Positions 1-7,878 of a stretch of DNA of 15,694 nucleotides are shown one piece after another; position 1 is the stretch's first letter, and each line of letters opens with the position of its first letter. The notes below the pieces were generated by a model, which was not told the DNA's origin, did not search any database, and saw nothing but the letters and a program-made list of their open reading frames with translations. A program made the position numbers and the translations under genes. The DNA lies in assembly GCA_964404455.1 (NCBI GenBank), contig CAYOJY010000016.1, forward strand, positions 1 through 15,694, read 5' to 3'. The DNA is from CAKOSP01 sp964404455. Its GTDB lineage: Bacteria; Bacillota_I; Bacilli_A; RF39; UBA660.

Positions 1-1526
1 CAGTCTATTCATATATAAGTGATAAGAATGGCTTTAATAGTCCAATATATGAAACCGAGATAAAAACAGTAGAATATAACTTACCGGAAGTAACAAATGT
101 AGTATTAAGTGAAATAAATGAAACCAGCATTAAGGCAACAGTAACCGGTAAAAACGGCACAGGAAATATCACAACATATTATTATTCGAAAGATGATGGA
201 GTAACGTATGAAAGTAGTACCAGTAATACTTATACATTTACAAACTTAACACCGGGAACTAATTATCAAATAAAAGTATATGTGAAAGATAATAATAATT
301 TTGAATCAACAATATATAATGTTCTAGGAACAACAACCTATACTAATCCAAGTACTAACAGTGTAGTATTTAGTAATGTTTTAAGTAACCAATTTACCAT
401 TACTGCAACAGCAGTAGGTGGAACAAACTCAGTAAAGACATATTATTATTCGAAAGATAATGGAGTAACGTATCAAAGCAGTACCAGTAATACTTACACT
501 TATACAGGCCTAACTCAAAATACAACGTATAACGTGAAAGTATATGTTGAAGATACTTTAAACTATACCTCAAATATAATATCAACCAGCACTAAAACGG
601 CAACTCTAACATTAGCGGGAACAATATTAGCCAATAATGGCGGTGCCACAGCAATAGTGGCTAAGGGCAATCCAAACTTTGCAACAACAGCTACAACCAA
701 TGAAGGAATGTATGCGATGACCGATGATTATGGAACAAGTTACTACTTCCGTGGAGCAGTCGATAATAACTGGGTAAAGTTTGCAGGTATTTATTGGCGA
801 ATAGTCCGGGTAAATGGGGATAATAGTGTCAAACTAATCTATAGTGGAACAACAGCCCCTACAGAAGCCCAAAAAGTGGTAATGACAGGTAGTGGAACGC
901 AAATAACAACTCTGGCATTTAATTCAAAATATAATAGAGCTGAATATGTCGGATATATGTATACAGTTGGTCAGCAAAGAGGTTTAGGAACAGCTAGTAC
1001 CATCAAAACATATTTAGAAAGCTGGTATGGAAGCAACTTAGCAAGTTATGATAATAAAATAGCTGATACAATATTTTGCAATGATCGAAGTGCATATACA
1101 AATACCGCTGGAACATCTTCAGGTGGTGGAACAGGAACATTAGAAACCTATTATGGAGCATATATAAGATTAGCTACAGTACCTAATTTAGTATGTCCAC
1201 ATAAAAATGATGCATTTACAAAAACAGACACAACGAAAGGAAATGGAAAATCCTTACAAAAGGTTGGTTTATTAACTGCAGACGAAGCGTCAGTAGCCGG
1301 CATCGGAACCAGTAACTATTTGTATACAAATAGTTACTGGTTGGGCTCGCCGTCTCGTTTCAGTTCTACCCTTCTGTGGGCTCTTGGGCTTTATATGGAT
1401 TTTTCTGGTCTGAGTAACGATAGTGTGAATACTACTTGTGGCGTTCGTGCGGTAGTTTCACTGTCATCAGATATCTATTCGTTAAGTGGGAATGGAACAT
1501 GGAATAATCCATATGTAATAAATTAA
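1..1526 (+). CDS. Large surface protein, Fn3-like repeats plus C-terminal variable domain (5' end missing)
   Basis: The reading frame is open from base 3 and runs off the left edge, so the visible 507 codons are the C-terminal part; an internal ATG at 282 is not a start. At 81-608 there are two 88-residue beta-rich repeats of fibronectin type III style (core YYYSKD, then a T-x-NTY stretch and a V-x-VYV strand), preceded by the tail of a third. From about 610 a different domain begins, with a WRIVRVNGD motif near 798-824, and ends with YWLGSP, GVRAVVSL and a GNGTWNNPYVI tail. This arrangement resembles C-terminal domains (DUF6273-like / C-type-lectin-like) of large surface proteins in gut Firmicutes; that assignment is from memory of the family. 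Codons 1335-1463 differ strongly in base use from the rest. Function is probably adhesion or ligand binding at the cell surface (inference). No membrane anchor is seen at the C-terminus; any anchor or signal peptide must lie upstream of the window. Confidence 0.85.
   Translation, partial: VYSYISDKNGFNSPIYETEIKTVEYNLPEVTNVVLSEINETSIKATVTGKNGTGNITTYYYSKDDGVTYESSTSNTYTFTNLTPGTNYQIKVYVKDNNNFESTIYNVLGTTTYTNPSTNSVVFSNVLSNQFTITATAVGGTNSVKTYYYSKDNGVTYQSSTSNTYTYTGLTQNTTYNVKVYVEDTLNYTSNIISTSTKTATLTLAGTILANNGGATAIVAKGNPNFATTATTNEGMYAMTDDYGTSYYFRGAVDNNWVKFAGIYWRIVRVNGDNSVKLIYSGTTAPTEAQKVVMTGSGTQITTLAFNSKYNRAEYVGYMYTVGQQRGLGTASTIKTYLESWYGSNLASYDNKIADTIFCNDRSAYTNTAGTSSGGGTGTLETYYGAYIRLATVPNLVCPHKNDAFTKTDTTKGNGKSLQKVGLLTADEASVAGIGTSNYLYTNSYWLGSPSRFSSTLLWALGLYMDFSGLSNDSVNTTCGVRAVVSLSSDIYSLSGNGTWNNPYVIN
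81..608 (+). repeat. Two tandem 264-bp Fn3-like coding repeats
   Basis: Unit 1 is 81-344 and unit 2 is 345-608, with equivalent positions exactly 264 bases (88 codons) apart. The best-conserved block is 174-242 against 438-506, with six differences in 69 bases, whereas the flanks of the units have diverged. Bases 3-80 encode what looks like the end of another unit (VYSYISDKNGF against VYVKDNNNFES). A block that is nearly identical at DNA level inside otherwise diverged units suggests recent duplication or gene conversion. Confidence 0.85.
1335..1463 (+). other. Candidate DGR variable region (VR), adenine-depleted
   Basis: Only 17 of these 129 bases are A, although the rest of this gene is A-rich. 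None of the 39 codons from 1335 to 1451 ends in A, and from 1353 to 1439, 23 of 29 codons end in T or C. Codons such as TTC, AGT, TCT, ACC, CTT, GCT, GAT, TTT and GGT are what random substitution of the two A's of AAT/AAC template codons would give. The protein context (YWLGSP before, GVRAVVSL after, close to the C-terminus) fits the lectin-like target domains of diversity-generating retroelements. No template repeat or reverse transcriptase is in the window, so this is inference from composition and position. Confidence 0.6.
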
Positions 1527-1547
1527 TTTGCCGAAGAAAAAACACTT

Positions 1548-1577
1548 TGTCGTCAATTTGAATATATAAAGGCGACA
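1548..1577 (+). other. Possible hairpin downstream of the variable-domain gene
   Basis: TGTCGTC (1548-1554) can pair with GGCGACA (1571-1577) over 7 bp with one G-U pair and a 16-base loop. No T-run follows, so it is a poor intrinsic terminator. It could be a 3'-end RNA structure, or the counterpart of the hairpin that lies downstream of some DGR variable regions. That family feature normally has a short loop and lies closer to the VR, so the match is weak. Confidence 0.25.
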
Positions 1578-1720
1578 TTCCTGTTATAAGAAATATATTA
1601 ATCCAGAAGTATTTTAATTTATCAATAAAATATTGCTTTATATAAAAAAGTGAATTTTTTAATTGAAAAAAAAGGAAATAACATTCTTTTAGGTAAAATA
1701 TACTATAGGGAGTAATTTTA

Positions 1721-3466
1721 ATGATTACGGATAGTGAAATATTAGAGGTAAGAAAAAAAGCTGATATTGTAGATATAATTTCAGAGTATATTGATGTTGT
1801 TCAAAAAGGCAAAAATTATTTTTCAGTTTGTCCTTTTCATGATGATCATAATCCAAGTATGTCTATATCAAAAGAAAAACAAATTTTTAATTGCTTTACA
1901 TGTAATACGGGGGGGAATGTTTTTACATTTGTAATGAAATTTGAAAATATTAGTTTTCCTGAATCAGTTAAACTAGTAGCAAATAAAGTTGGCATTAACA
2001 TTTCTTATAAAGAAAAAAATACAACAACTAAATATACACCAGCTTTTAATATAATGGATTTAACTAAAAAGTATTATATTAATAATTTAAATACCCAAAA
2101 TGGAATTAATGCTAAAAAATATTTAAATAATCGTGGTATCAGTGATGAGGCCATTAAAATATTTGAAATTGGCTATGCTTTGGATGAAAAAAATAATTTA
2201 ATCAATTTTTTAACTAAGCAAAATTATCTTAAGGAAGATTTAGTTGACTTGGGTTTATTAAATAAATCTGGACCGGATATTTATGATTCGTTTCGTAATC
2301 GAATAATGATTCCAATTTCTAATTTAATAGGTCAGACTGTTGGTTTTACGGGAAGAATATTTAATAATGAGGACTTAGCTAAATATATTAATACAAAAGA
2401 AACTGAAATATTTAAAAAGGGAAATATTTTATTTAATTATTCTAATGCTAAAAATTATATTAAAAATGCTAAGAAATGTATTTTAGTTGAAGGTAATATG
2501 GATGTCATTAAAATGTTTTCTATGGATATAAAAAATGTAGTGGCTTTAATGGGAACCGCATTAACTAATGAACAAATTACAGCTTTAAAAAATTTAAGAG
2601 TACCAATAACGTTACTTTTAGATAATGATAACGCGGGTTTAGACGCAACAATTAAAATAGGGGATGTCTTACTAAAAAACAATATTAATTGTGAGGTTAT
2701 TCGTTTGACTGGGGCAAAAGATCCGGATGAATATATTGAAAAATTTGGAGTTGAAGCTTTAAAAGATAATATAACCCATGCAATTAAATTTATTGATTTT
2801 AAAATAAATTTATTAAAACAAAATAAAAATTTAAATAGTGTGGAAGAATTAGCGGATTTTATTAAAAATGTTATGGATTCATTAAAGTATGTGGATGATT
2901 TGACTCAAAATATTACAATTGATAAAATCAGTAAAGATTATAATATAGACATTAATATTTTAAAACAGGAAATAATAAAAACAGACAAGAAAGAAAAAAT
3001 AGCAATAAAACCATCAAATGAAAATACAACGAAAAAAAATGATAAATATAGTTATTTAGCTAATGTAATTTTATATTATATTGCCAGTGATTATAAATAT
3101 GCAAGAATATATAAGTCTGATTTAAATTTTTTTAAAGAAAAAATAGAAAGAGCTATTGCCAGCGAAATAGATTATTTTCATAAAAATAATCAAAATGCTG
3201 ATTTTGCGGATTTTTTAACATATATTACGCACAATGATGAATATTATCAAAAAGCTTTAGATATTTTAAATCAATTTGCGGATGAAGAATTAGAGCATCA
3301 AAAATTTCTTAATTATTTAAAAGCAATGAAAAAAAATTTACAAGATGATGAAATAAAAGAATTAAAATTAAAAATAAAAAATGAACTTGATACGGATAAA
3401 AAAATACAATTAATTAATAAATTAACTGTAATTAAAAAAGGAAGTGTGGATTATGAAAGAAATTAA
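1721..3466 (+). CDS. dnaG: DNA primase DnaG
   Basis: This enzyme makes the RNA primers for replication-fork DNA synthesis and works with the replicative helicase. The 581-residue length is normal. The CHC2 zinc finger is at the N-terminus with C37, H40, C58 and C61. The primase core follows, with the DSFRNRIMIPI segment (189-199) and the Toprim signatures: catalytic E257 in LVEGNMD, MGTALT (277-282) and the DND pair D301/D303, then KDPDEY (333-338). The C-terminal ~160 residues are the helical helicase-interaction part. The start is decided by AGGGAG at 1707-1712, eight bases upstream of the ATG. It is the first gene of a dnaG-rpoD-trmK operon and its end overlaps the sigma factor start by 14 bases, suggesting coupled translation. 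I could not identify a convincing promoter in 1527-1720, only AT-rich sequence. Confidence 0.97.
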   Translation: MITDSEILEVRKKADIVDIISEYIDVVQKGKNYFSVCPFHDDHNPSMSISKEKQIFNCFTCNTGGNVFTFVMKFENISFPESVKLVANKVGINISYKEKNTTTKYTPAFNIMDLTKKYYINNLNTQNGINAKKYLNNRGISDEAIKIFEIGYALDEKNNLINFLTKQNYLKEDLVDLGLLNKSGPDIYDSFRNRIMIPISNLIGQTVGFTGRIFNNEDLAKYINTKETEIFKKGNILFNYSNAKNYIKNAKKCILVEGNMDVIKMFSMDIKNVVALMGTALTNEQITALKNLRVPITLLLDNDNAGLDATIKIGDVLLKNNINCEVIRLTGAKDPDEYIEKFGVEALKDNITHAIKFIDFKINLLKQNKNLNSVEELADFIKNVMDSLKYVDDLTQNITIDKISKDYNIDINILKQEIIKTDKKEKIAIKPSNENTTKKNDKYSYLANVILYYIASDYKYARIYKSDLNFFKEKIERAIASEIDYFHKNNQNADFADFLTYITHNDEYYQKALDILNQFADEELEHQKFLNYLKAMKKNLQDDEIKELKLKIKNELDTDKKIQLINKLTVIKKGSVDYERN

Positions 3467-4550
3467 AACATTAGAAGAAAGAAAAGAAAGTCTATTAGAA
3501 TTAGGTAGGAACCAAGGATATATTACCTTTGAATATTTAGCCCAAGAATTAAAGGGATTAGAAATTGATAGTGATACTCTGGATGATATTTATAATATGT
3601 TAGTTGATGCTAATATTTCGGTCGTTACTGAGGATGAAGGTCATTCTAGCACTAAAAAAGGGCATGCTAGCGATGAAAATAAAGTAATATTAGATGAATC
3701 TGCTTTAACTAAAGATGTAAATATTAATGATCCAGTAAGAATGTATTTAAAAGAAATTGGGAAAATTCCGCTTTTAGCTGGCGATGATGAGTTGAATTTA
3801 AGTATTCGGGTTGCTGAAGGGGATGAAATGGCTAAAACATTATTAGCTGAAGCCAATTTACGTTTAGTGGTAAGCATTGCTAAAAGATATGTTGGTCGGG
3901 GATTATTGTTTTTAGATTTAATTCAAGAAGGTAATATCGGTTTAATGAAAGCTGTCGATAAATTTAACCATGATAAAGGATTTAAGTTTTCAACTTATGC
4001 TACATGGTGGATTCGTCAGGCTATAACAAGAGCGCTTGCTGATCAAGCAAGAACAATTCGAGTTCCTGTTCATATGGTAGAAACCATTAATAAAATGACT
4101 AGATTTCAAAGGCAAATGACTCTAGAATTAAACCGGGAACCAACTGTTGAAGAAATTGCTGAAAGAATGGGCTTAACCGTGGAAAAAATAAGAGAAGTTA
4201 TTAAAATAAGCCAAGAACCTGTTTCGTTAGAAACTCCAATTGGAGAAGAAGATGATTCTCACCTCGGAGATTTTTTAAAAGATGAAAATTCTTTATCACC
4301 TGAAGAATATACCGAAAATGAAATGTTAAAAGAAGAAATTATACAAGTATTGATGAGTTTACAACCAAGAGAACAAGAAGTTTTAGAATTAAGATTCGGT
4401 TTAATTGATGGAACTTATCATACCTTGGAAGAAGTTGGTAAACGTTTTAATGTAACAAGAGAAAGAATTAGACAAATTGAGGCTAAAGCTTTAAGAAAAT
4501 TACGTCATCCATCAAGAGCTAAAAAATTAAGAGATTTTTTAGGTGAGTAA
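3453..4550 (+). CDS. sigA: Housekeeping RNA polymerase sigma factor SigA/RpoD
   Basis: This primary sigma-70 factor directs RNA polymerase to -35/-10 promoters. With the ATG at 3453 it has 365 residues, a usual length for Gram-positive SigA. An upstream GTG at 3444 is in frame, but the AAAGGAAG site (3437-3444) would touch it, so 3453 is preferred. Visible parts: region 1.1 (about 6-58), region 1.2 (DPVRMYLKEIG, 93-103), region 2 with NLRLVVSIAKRY (136-146) and the -10-melting segment FSTYATWWIRQAI (179-191), region 3 (about 212-290), and region 4 with the -35-binding helix-turn-helix VTRERIRQIEAKALRKLR (334-351). All key residues appear intact. It overlaps dnaG by 14 bases and shares one base with trmK (TAATG), giving a tight operon. 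Confidence 0.97.
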   Translation: MKEIKTLEERKESLLELGRNQGYITFEYLAQELKGLEIDSDTLDDIYNMLVDANISVVTEDEGHSSTKKGHASDENKVILDESALTKDVNINDPVRMYLKEIGKIPLLAGDDELNLSIRVAEGDEMAKTLLAEANLRLVVSIAKRYVGRGLLFLDLIQEGNIGLMKAVDKFNHDKGFKFSTYATWWIRQAITRALADQARTIRVPVHMVETINKMTRFQRQMTLELNREPTVEEIAERMGLTVEKIREVIKISQEPVSLETPIGEEDDSHLGDFLKDENSLSPEEYTENEMLKEEIIQVLMSLQPREQEVLELRFGLIDGTYHTLEEVGKRFNVTRERIRQIEAKALRKLRHPSRAKKLRDFLGE

Positions 4551-5185
4551 TGAAACTTTCGCAAAGACTTAAAAATATTGCTTATTTAATTGATGAAGGA
4601 TCGATAATTTTAGATGTGGGAACAGATCATGCTTATTTACCAATATATTTGATTAAAAATAAGCTGGTTCATAAAGCTTATGCTTCAGATATTTCCAAAA
4701 AAGTACTTGAAACTGCTGAATATAATATCAAAAAGTATAATTTAAGTAATAAAATAATTTTATTTGAAAGTGATGGATTAAAAAATATTGATGTTTTTTT
4801 TGATACTTTAATTATTACGGGAATGGGTTATAATACCATTAAAAATATTCTAAGTAATTCTAAGCTTCCTGATAAAATAATTATTCAAACAAATAGTGAG
4901 CATTATAATTTGCGAAAATATATGAATGAATTAGGCTTTGTAATAAAAAAAGAATTATCTTTCATTGATAAAAATATTTATTATGTGATTATAAAATTTA
5001 TTCGGGGCCAAGAAAAATTAACCAAACCGGAATTACTGTTTGGAAAATCAAATAATTATGAATATTATTTATATTTAAAAAATTACTATCAAAAAATAAA
5101 AAAATCTGTTCCTTTAAAAAGAAAAATCAGATTTATGTATTATATTATAATTTTAAATAAATTATTGAAAAAAAACAGGGCTTGA
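4550..5185 (+). CDS. trmK: tRNA (adenine(22)-N1)-methyltransferase TrmK
   Basis: TrmK methylates N1 of A22 in tRNA using S-adenosylmethionine. The 211-residue protein has the N-terminal RLxxIAxLI segment and the SAM-binding loop DVGTDHAYLP (22-31), a family signature, followed by DIS as the ribose-binding acidic strand end and a TGMGYNTI segment in the place of the usual AGMGG. The rest of the Rossmann fold and a Lys-rich helical C-terminus follow. The start codon overlaps the sigA stop by one base, with GGTGAG (4542-4547) as ribosome binding site inside the sigA end. This sigA-trmK order is common in Bacilli; the Nif3-like gene that often follows is absent here. The 3' end overlaps the convergent YqfQ-like gene by 24 bases. 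Confidence 0.93.
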   Translation: MKLSQRLKNIAYLIDEGSIILDVGTDHAYLPIYLIKNKLVHKAYASDISKKVLETAEYNIKKYNLSNKIILFESDGLKNIDVFFDTLIITGMGYNTIKNILSNSKLPDKIIIQTNSEHYNLRKYMNELGFVIKKELSFIDKNIYYVIIKFIRGQEKLTKPELLFGKSNNYEYYLYLKNYYQKIKKSVPLKRKIRFMYYIIILNKLLKKNRA

Positions 5186-5431
5186 TTCATTATTGATAGT
5201 CTCGCTTTTATTTTCAATAGTATTTTTTACTTGGGAATTAACATTTGTTTTTGTGGATGATGTATTTTTAAATTCATTAAATACAGAAAAAATATTTTTA
5301 GCATTACTAATTAATGGTTTAGCTTCTTTATAAATTGGAATTACTTGATTTGCAATATTAAGTGTCTGGGAAATTCCCGTTAAAATTTTTGCTAAGGATA
5401 GCCCAGAAGAAACTGTATTTACCCCAAACAT
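5162..5431 (-). CDS. VrrA/YqfQ-like small protein
   Basis: This is an 89-residue protein with a Gly/Leu-rich helical N-terminal half (about residues 5-50, including IANQVIPIYKEAKPLISNAK) and a polar, Asn/Ser/Thr/Lys-rich disordered tail. The central motif and the location beside the sigA-trmK genes match the VrrA/YqfQ family of Bacilli, whose function I cannot state with certainty; no signal peptide or enzyme motif is visible. GGTGAT at 5435-5440, three bases from the ATG, supports the start. The gene lies tail-to-tail with trmK and overlaps it by 24 bases, and is divergent from the pilus platform gene, with 97 bases between the two starts. A TTGAAA (minus strand) with a weak TAATTT 17 bases on could be its promoter, but I do not rely on it. 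Confidence 0.65.
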   Translation of the reverse strand: MFGVNTVSSGLSLAKILTGISQTLNIANQVIPIYKEAKPLISNAKNIFSVFNEFKNTSSTKTNVNSQVKNTIENKSETINNESSPVFFQ

Positions 5432-5472
5432 ATAATCACCCTAATAAAATATATGCTAAAAAATTAAAAAAG

Positions 5473-5502
5473 TTATTAAAAACTTTCAAATTATGATATA
5501 AT
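5473..5502 (+). promoter_or_regulatory. Extended -10 sigma-A promoter for the pilus gene pair
   Basis: A perfect TATAAT (5497-5502) is preceded by TG at 5494-5495, giving an extended TGnTATAAT element. The -35 region is weak (TTATTA at 5473-5478, 18 bases upstream). The expected start of transcription near 5509 leaves a leader of about 20 bases containing the AAAGGG ribosome binding site (5516-5521). Confidence 0.7.
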
Positions 5503-5528
5503 TTATTTAAACTAGAAAGGGCGATAAA

Positions 5529-7106
5529 ATGGATACTGGTATAGAGTTATTAGAACCAACAAAAAATTCAAAAAATGATAATAAATTAATATATATTTTA
5601 ATGATTCCTCTTACTGTTTTAAAATATTCATTAATTGGACTGAAAATAATAACGCATGATTTGATTCTAAATGTTTATAATGCCTTAAGTTGGAATATAG
5701 ATAAAACTTATCGAACTACTAAAGATGCTTTAAATTCTGAGGATATATATGAAAGAACAAAAGGAAGAAAAAAGAAAGAAAAAACTTATAATTACAGTAA
5801 CGCAACTTTAAAAAAATTAGAAAAAGAAAAAGAATTGCTATTAAATGATTTACAAACTTCTGGCGCTACTAGAAGTAAAACTACAAATGCTTATTTTTTT
5901 AAAGTTCGGGATAATACAGGTAAAATTATTACTGGAACGATGAATGGTCTATCTAAATTAGATATTAATGCCTTCTTATTAAATGAAGGTTATGATGTAT
6001 ATGTTATTAAAACTTCAAAATGGATAAATTTTGCTTATAAGGATTCTACTTTATTAGGCTCTACTAAAATGAATACTAAAGAATTAATATTTTTTATTAC
6101 TCAATTATCTACTTATTTAAAAGCGGGTTTAACTCTAAGTAATTCAGTAAAAATATTAAGTCGCCAAATGAATAAAAACAAAGCTAAAGCTCGAGCTTTT
6201 CAATCAATAAGTTATGAATTAACTTTAGGGGAGAGTTTTTTTACTTCAATGGAAAAACAAGCTAATATGTTTCCTCCTTTATTAATTAATATGATAAAAG
6301 CTGCTGAAGCAAGTGGAACTTTAATTGATACATTGGATGATATGGCTAATTATTATACCGAATTAAACACTACTAAAAAACAAATGATAAGTGCAATATC
6401 ATATCCGATAACAATTTTAATTTTTGCGATTGTGGTAGTTAGCTTTATTTTAATATATGTTGTCCCTCAATTTACGGCTATATACGAACAAAATAATGCA
6501 GAAATTGCCGGTTTAACTTTATTTGTTATTAATTTTAGTGATTTTTTATCTAAAAATATACTTTTATTATTGTTAGGTTTTGTTATGTTTGTTGTTCTTT
6601 TAGGAGTTTTATATAAGCGAATAAAATCTTTTAGAACTATATTTCAAATGTTTTTAATGCGTTTACCAATTATTAAAAATGTTATCATTTATAATGAATT
6701 AACAATATTTGCTAAAACGTTTGCTTCCCTTTTAAGAAATAATGTTTTTATTACTGAAAGTATGGATATTTTAAGCAAAATAACTAATAATGAAATATAT
6801 AAATCTATTTTATATAAAACAATTAATAATATAGTTAGAGGTGAAAAAATATCTGAAGCCTTTGAAGGTCATTGGGCTGTACCAGATGTAGCTTATTTTA
6901 TGATTGTAACGGGAGAATCAACTGGAGAATTAGATAATATGATGCAGAAGGTTAGTGATTATTATCAAGAAATGCATAAAAGTGTTGTAAATAACTTAAA
7001 AACATTAATTGAACCGATTTTAACAGCTTTTTTAGCCGTAGTAGTAGGTTTGATTATAATTGCGGTAATTGTACCAATGTATGGCGTTTATGATACTTTG
7101 CAATAA
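5529..7106 (+). CDS. gspF: Type II secretion / type IV pilus inner-membrane platform protein (GspF/PilC family) with N-terminal extension
   Basis: This integral membrane protein is the platform on which the assembly ATPase acts to build a pilus or pseudopilus. Two T2SSF domains are present: about 183-305 (LSTYLKAGLTLSNSVKIL; AAEASGTLIDTLDDMANYY) and about 390-512 (FASLLRNNVFITESMDIL; VTGESTGELDNMMQKVSDYY). Membrane segments lie near 291-315, 343-362 and 493-516. Residues 121-165 (YFFKVRDNTGK...GYDVYVIKTSKW) match the usual start of such proteins. Ahead of this is an additional 120 residues with a hydrophobic stretch (20-51) and a Lys/Glu-rich linker (77-109), making 525 residues against the usual ~400. 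The start is supported by AAAGGG seven bases upstream. The prepilin peptidase gene follows after 19 bases. No GspE/PilB ATPase or prepilin gene is adjacent. Confidence 0.9.
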   Translation: MDTGIELLEPTKNSKNDNKLIYILMIPLTVLKYSLIGLKIITHDLILNVYNALSWNIDKTYRTTKDALNSEDIYERTKGRKKKEKTYNYSNATLKKLEKEKELLLNDLQTSGATRSKTTNAYFFKVRDNTGKIITGTMNGLSKLDINAFLLNEGYDVYVIKTSKWINFAYKDSTLLGSTKMNTKELIFFITQLSTYLKAGLTLSNSVKILSRQMNKNKAKARAFQSISYELTLGESFFTSMEKQANMFPPLLINMIKAAEASGTLIDTLDDMANYYTELNTTKKQMISAISYPITILIFAIVVVSFILIYVVPQFTAIYEQNNAEIAGLTLFVINFSDFLSKNILLLLLGFVMFVVLLGVLYKRIKSFRTIFQMFLMRLPIIKNVIIYNELTIFAKTFASLLRNNVFITESMDILSKITNNEIYKSILYKTINNIVRGEKISEAFEGHWAVPDVAYFMIVTGESTGELDNMMQKVSDYYQEMHKSVVNNLKTLIEPILTAFLAVVVGLIIIAVIVPMYGVYDTLQ

Positions 7107-7116
7107 AGTTAGGATT

Positions 7117-7122
7117 GGTGAA
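7117..7122 (+). promoter_or_regulatory. Ribosome binding site that decides the TTG start of the prepilin peptidase
   Basis: GGTGAA lies three bases before the TTG at 7126, matching the GGTGAT-three bases-start pattern seen for four other genes here. No ATG or GTG with a comparable site is available near the family-typical N-terminus. Confidence 0.6.
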
Positions 7123-7125
7123 TAA

Positions 7126-7878
7126 TTGATATATTTAATTTTTATAATTGGAACAATTTTAGGTTCATTTTACTTAGTAGTTGCAACTAGATTACCAATT
7201 AATGAAAATATTATAAATTCAAGATCACACTGTGACCATTGCCAAAAAAAATTAAAGTGGTATAATTTAATACCTATTTTTTCTTATTTATTTCAATTGG
7301 GTAAATGTACTCAATGCAAAAAAAAGATTGCGCCCATTCATTTGATTGTTGAATTGGTTACCGGTTTTCTTTTTGCAATATTATTTTATTTTTTAGGTTT
7401 TAGTTATGATTTTTATGTAGGGATAATTGTAGCTTCTTTATTAATAATTATTTGTATTAGTGATTTTAAATATATGATAATATTAGATTCCCCCCTTGTT
7501 ATAAGTGCTATTTTAGTATTTGCTTTACAATTATATTTTCATGGTTTTAAAATAGCAGGCTTAAGTCTTATTGCGGGAAATCTTATGTTTTTTCTTATGT
7601 TGGGTATCAAAAAAACAGGAGATTTTATTTTTAAACGAGAATCTCTTGGTGGGGGAGATATTAAATTTTCCTTTGTAATAGGTCTAATATTAGGCCTTAG
7701 ATTAAGTATAGTGGCTTTAATCCTGTCAGCATTTTTAGCCCTTCCTGCTTCAATTGCAAGTGTTTTAACAAGTAAAAATAGGGAGGTTCCTTATGGACCC
7801 TTCCTAGCAGGTGCATTATTTATTATTTTTATCTTTATGGATAAATTTATAAATATGCTTAATTATCTGATTGCATAA
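7126..7878 (+). CDS. pilD: Prepilin peptidase (type IV leader peptidase)
   Basis: This membrane aspartyl protease cleaves the leader of prepilins and usually also N-methylates the new N-terminus. The 250-residue protein begins with a GTILGSFYLVVATRLP helix. It then has two zinc-type CxxC pairs (C36/C39 and C61/C64) on the cytoplasmic loop, and about seven further hydrophobic segments. The two catalytic aspartates are D113 (ISDFKYMIILDSP) and D178 in the LGGGDIK signature. The start is a TTG: GGTGAA (7117-7122) sits three bases before it, the same spacing as at other GGTGAT starts in this window, and the N-terminal helix needs those residues. It is co-transcribed with the platform gene. Its last 16 bases overlap the small membrane protein gene on the other strand. 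Confidence 0.93.
   Translation: MIYLIFIIGTILGSFYLVVATRLPINENIINSRSHCDHCQKKLKWYNLIPIFSYLFQLGKCTQCKKKIAPIHLIVELVTGFLFAILFYFLGFSYDFYVGIIVASLLIIICISDFKYMIILDSPLVISAILVFALQLYFHGFKIAGLSLIAGNLMFFLMLGIKKTGDFIFKRESLGGGDIKFSFVIGLILGLRLSIVALILSAFLALPASIASVLTSKNREVPYGPFLAGALFIIFIFMDKFINMLNYLIA

Noticed and set aside
282..1526. ATG at 282 as the true start of the surface protein gene
   Set aside because: The same frame is open back to base 3 and encodes a matching repeat unit, so 282 is an internal Met.
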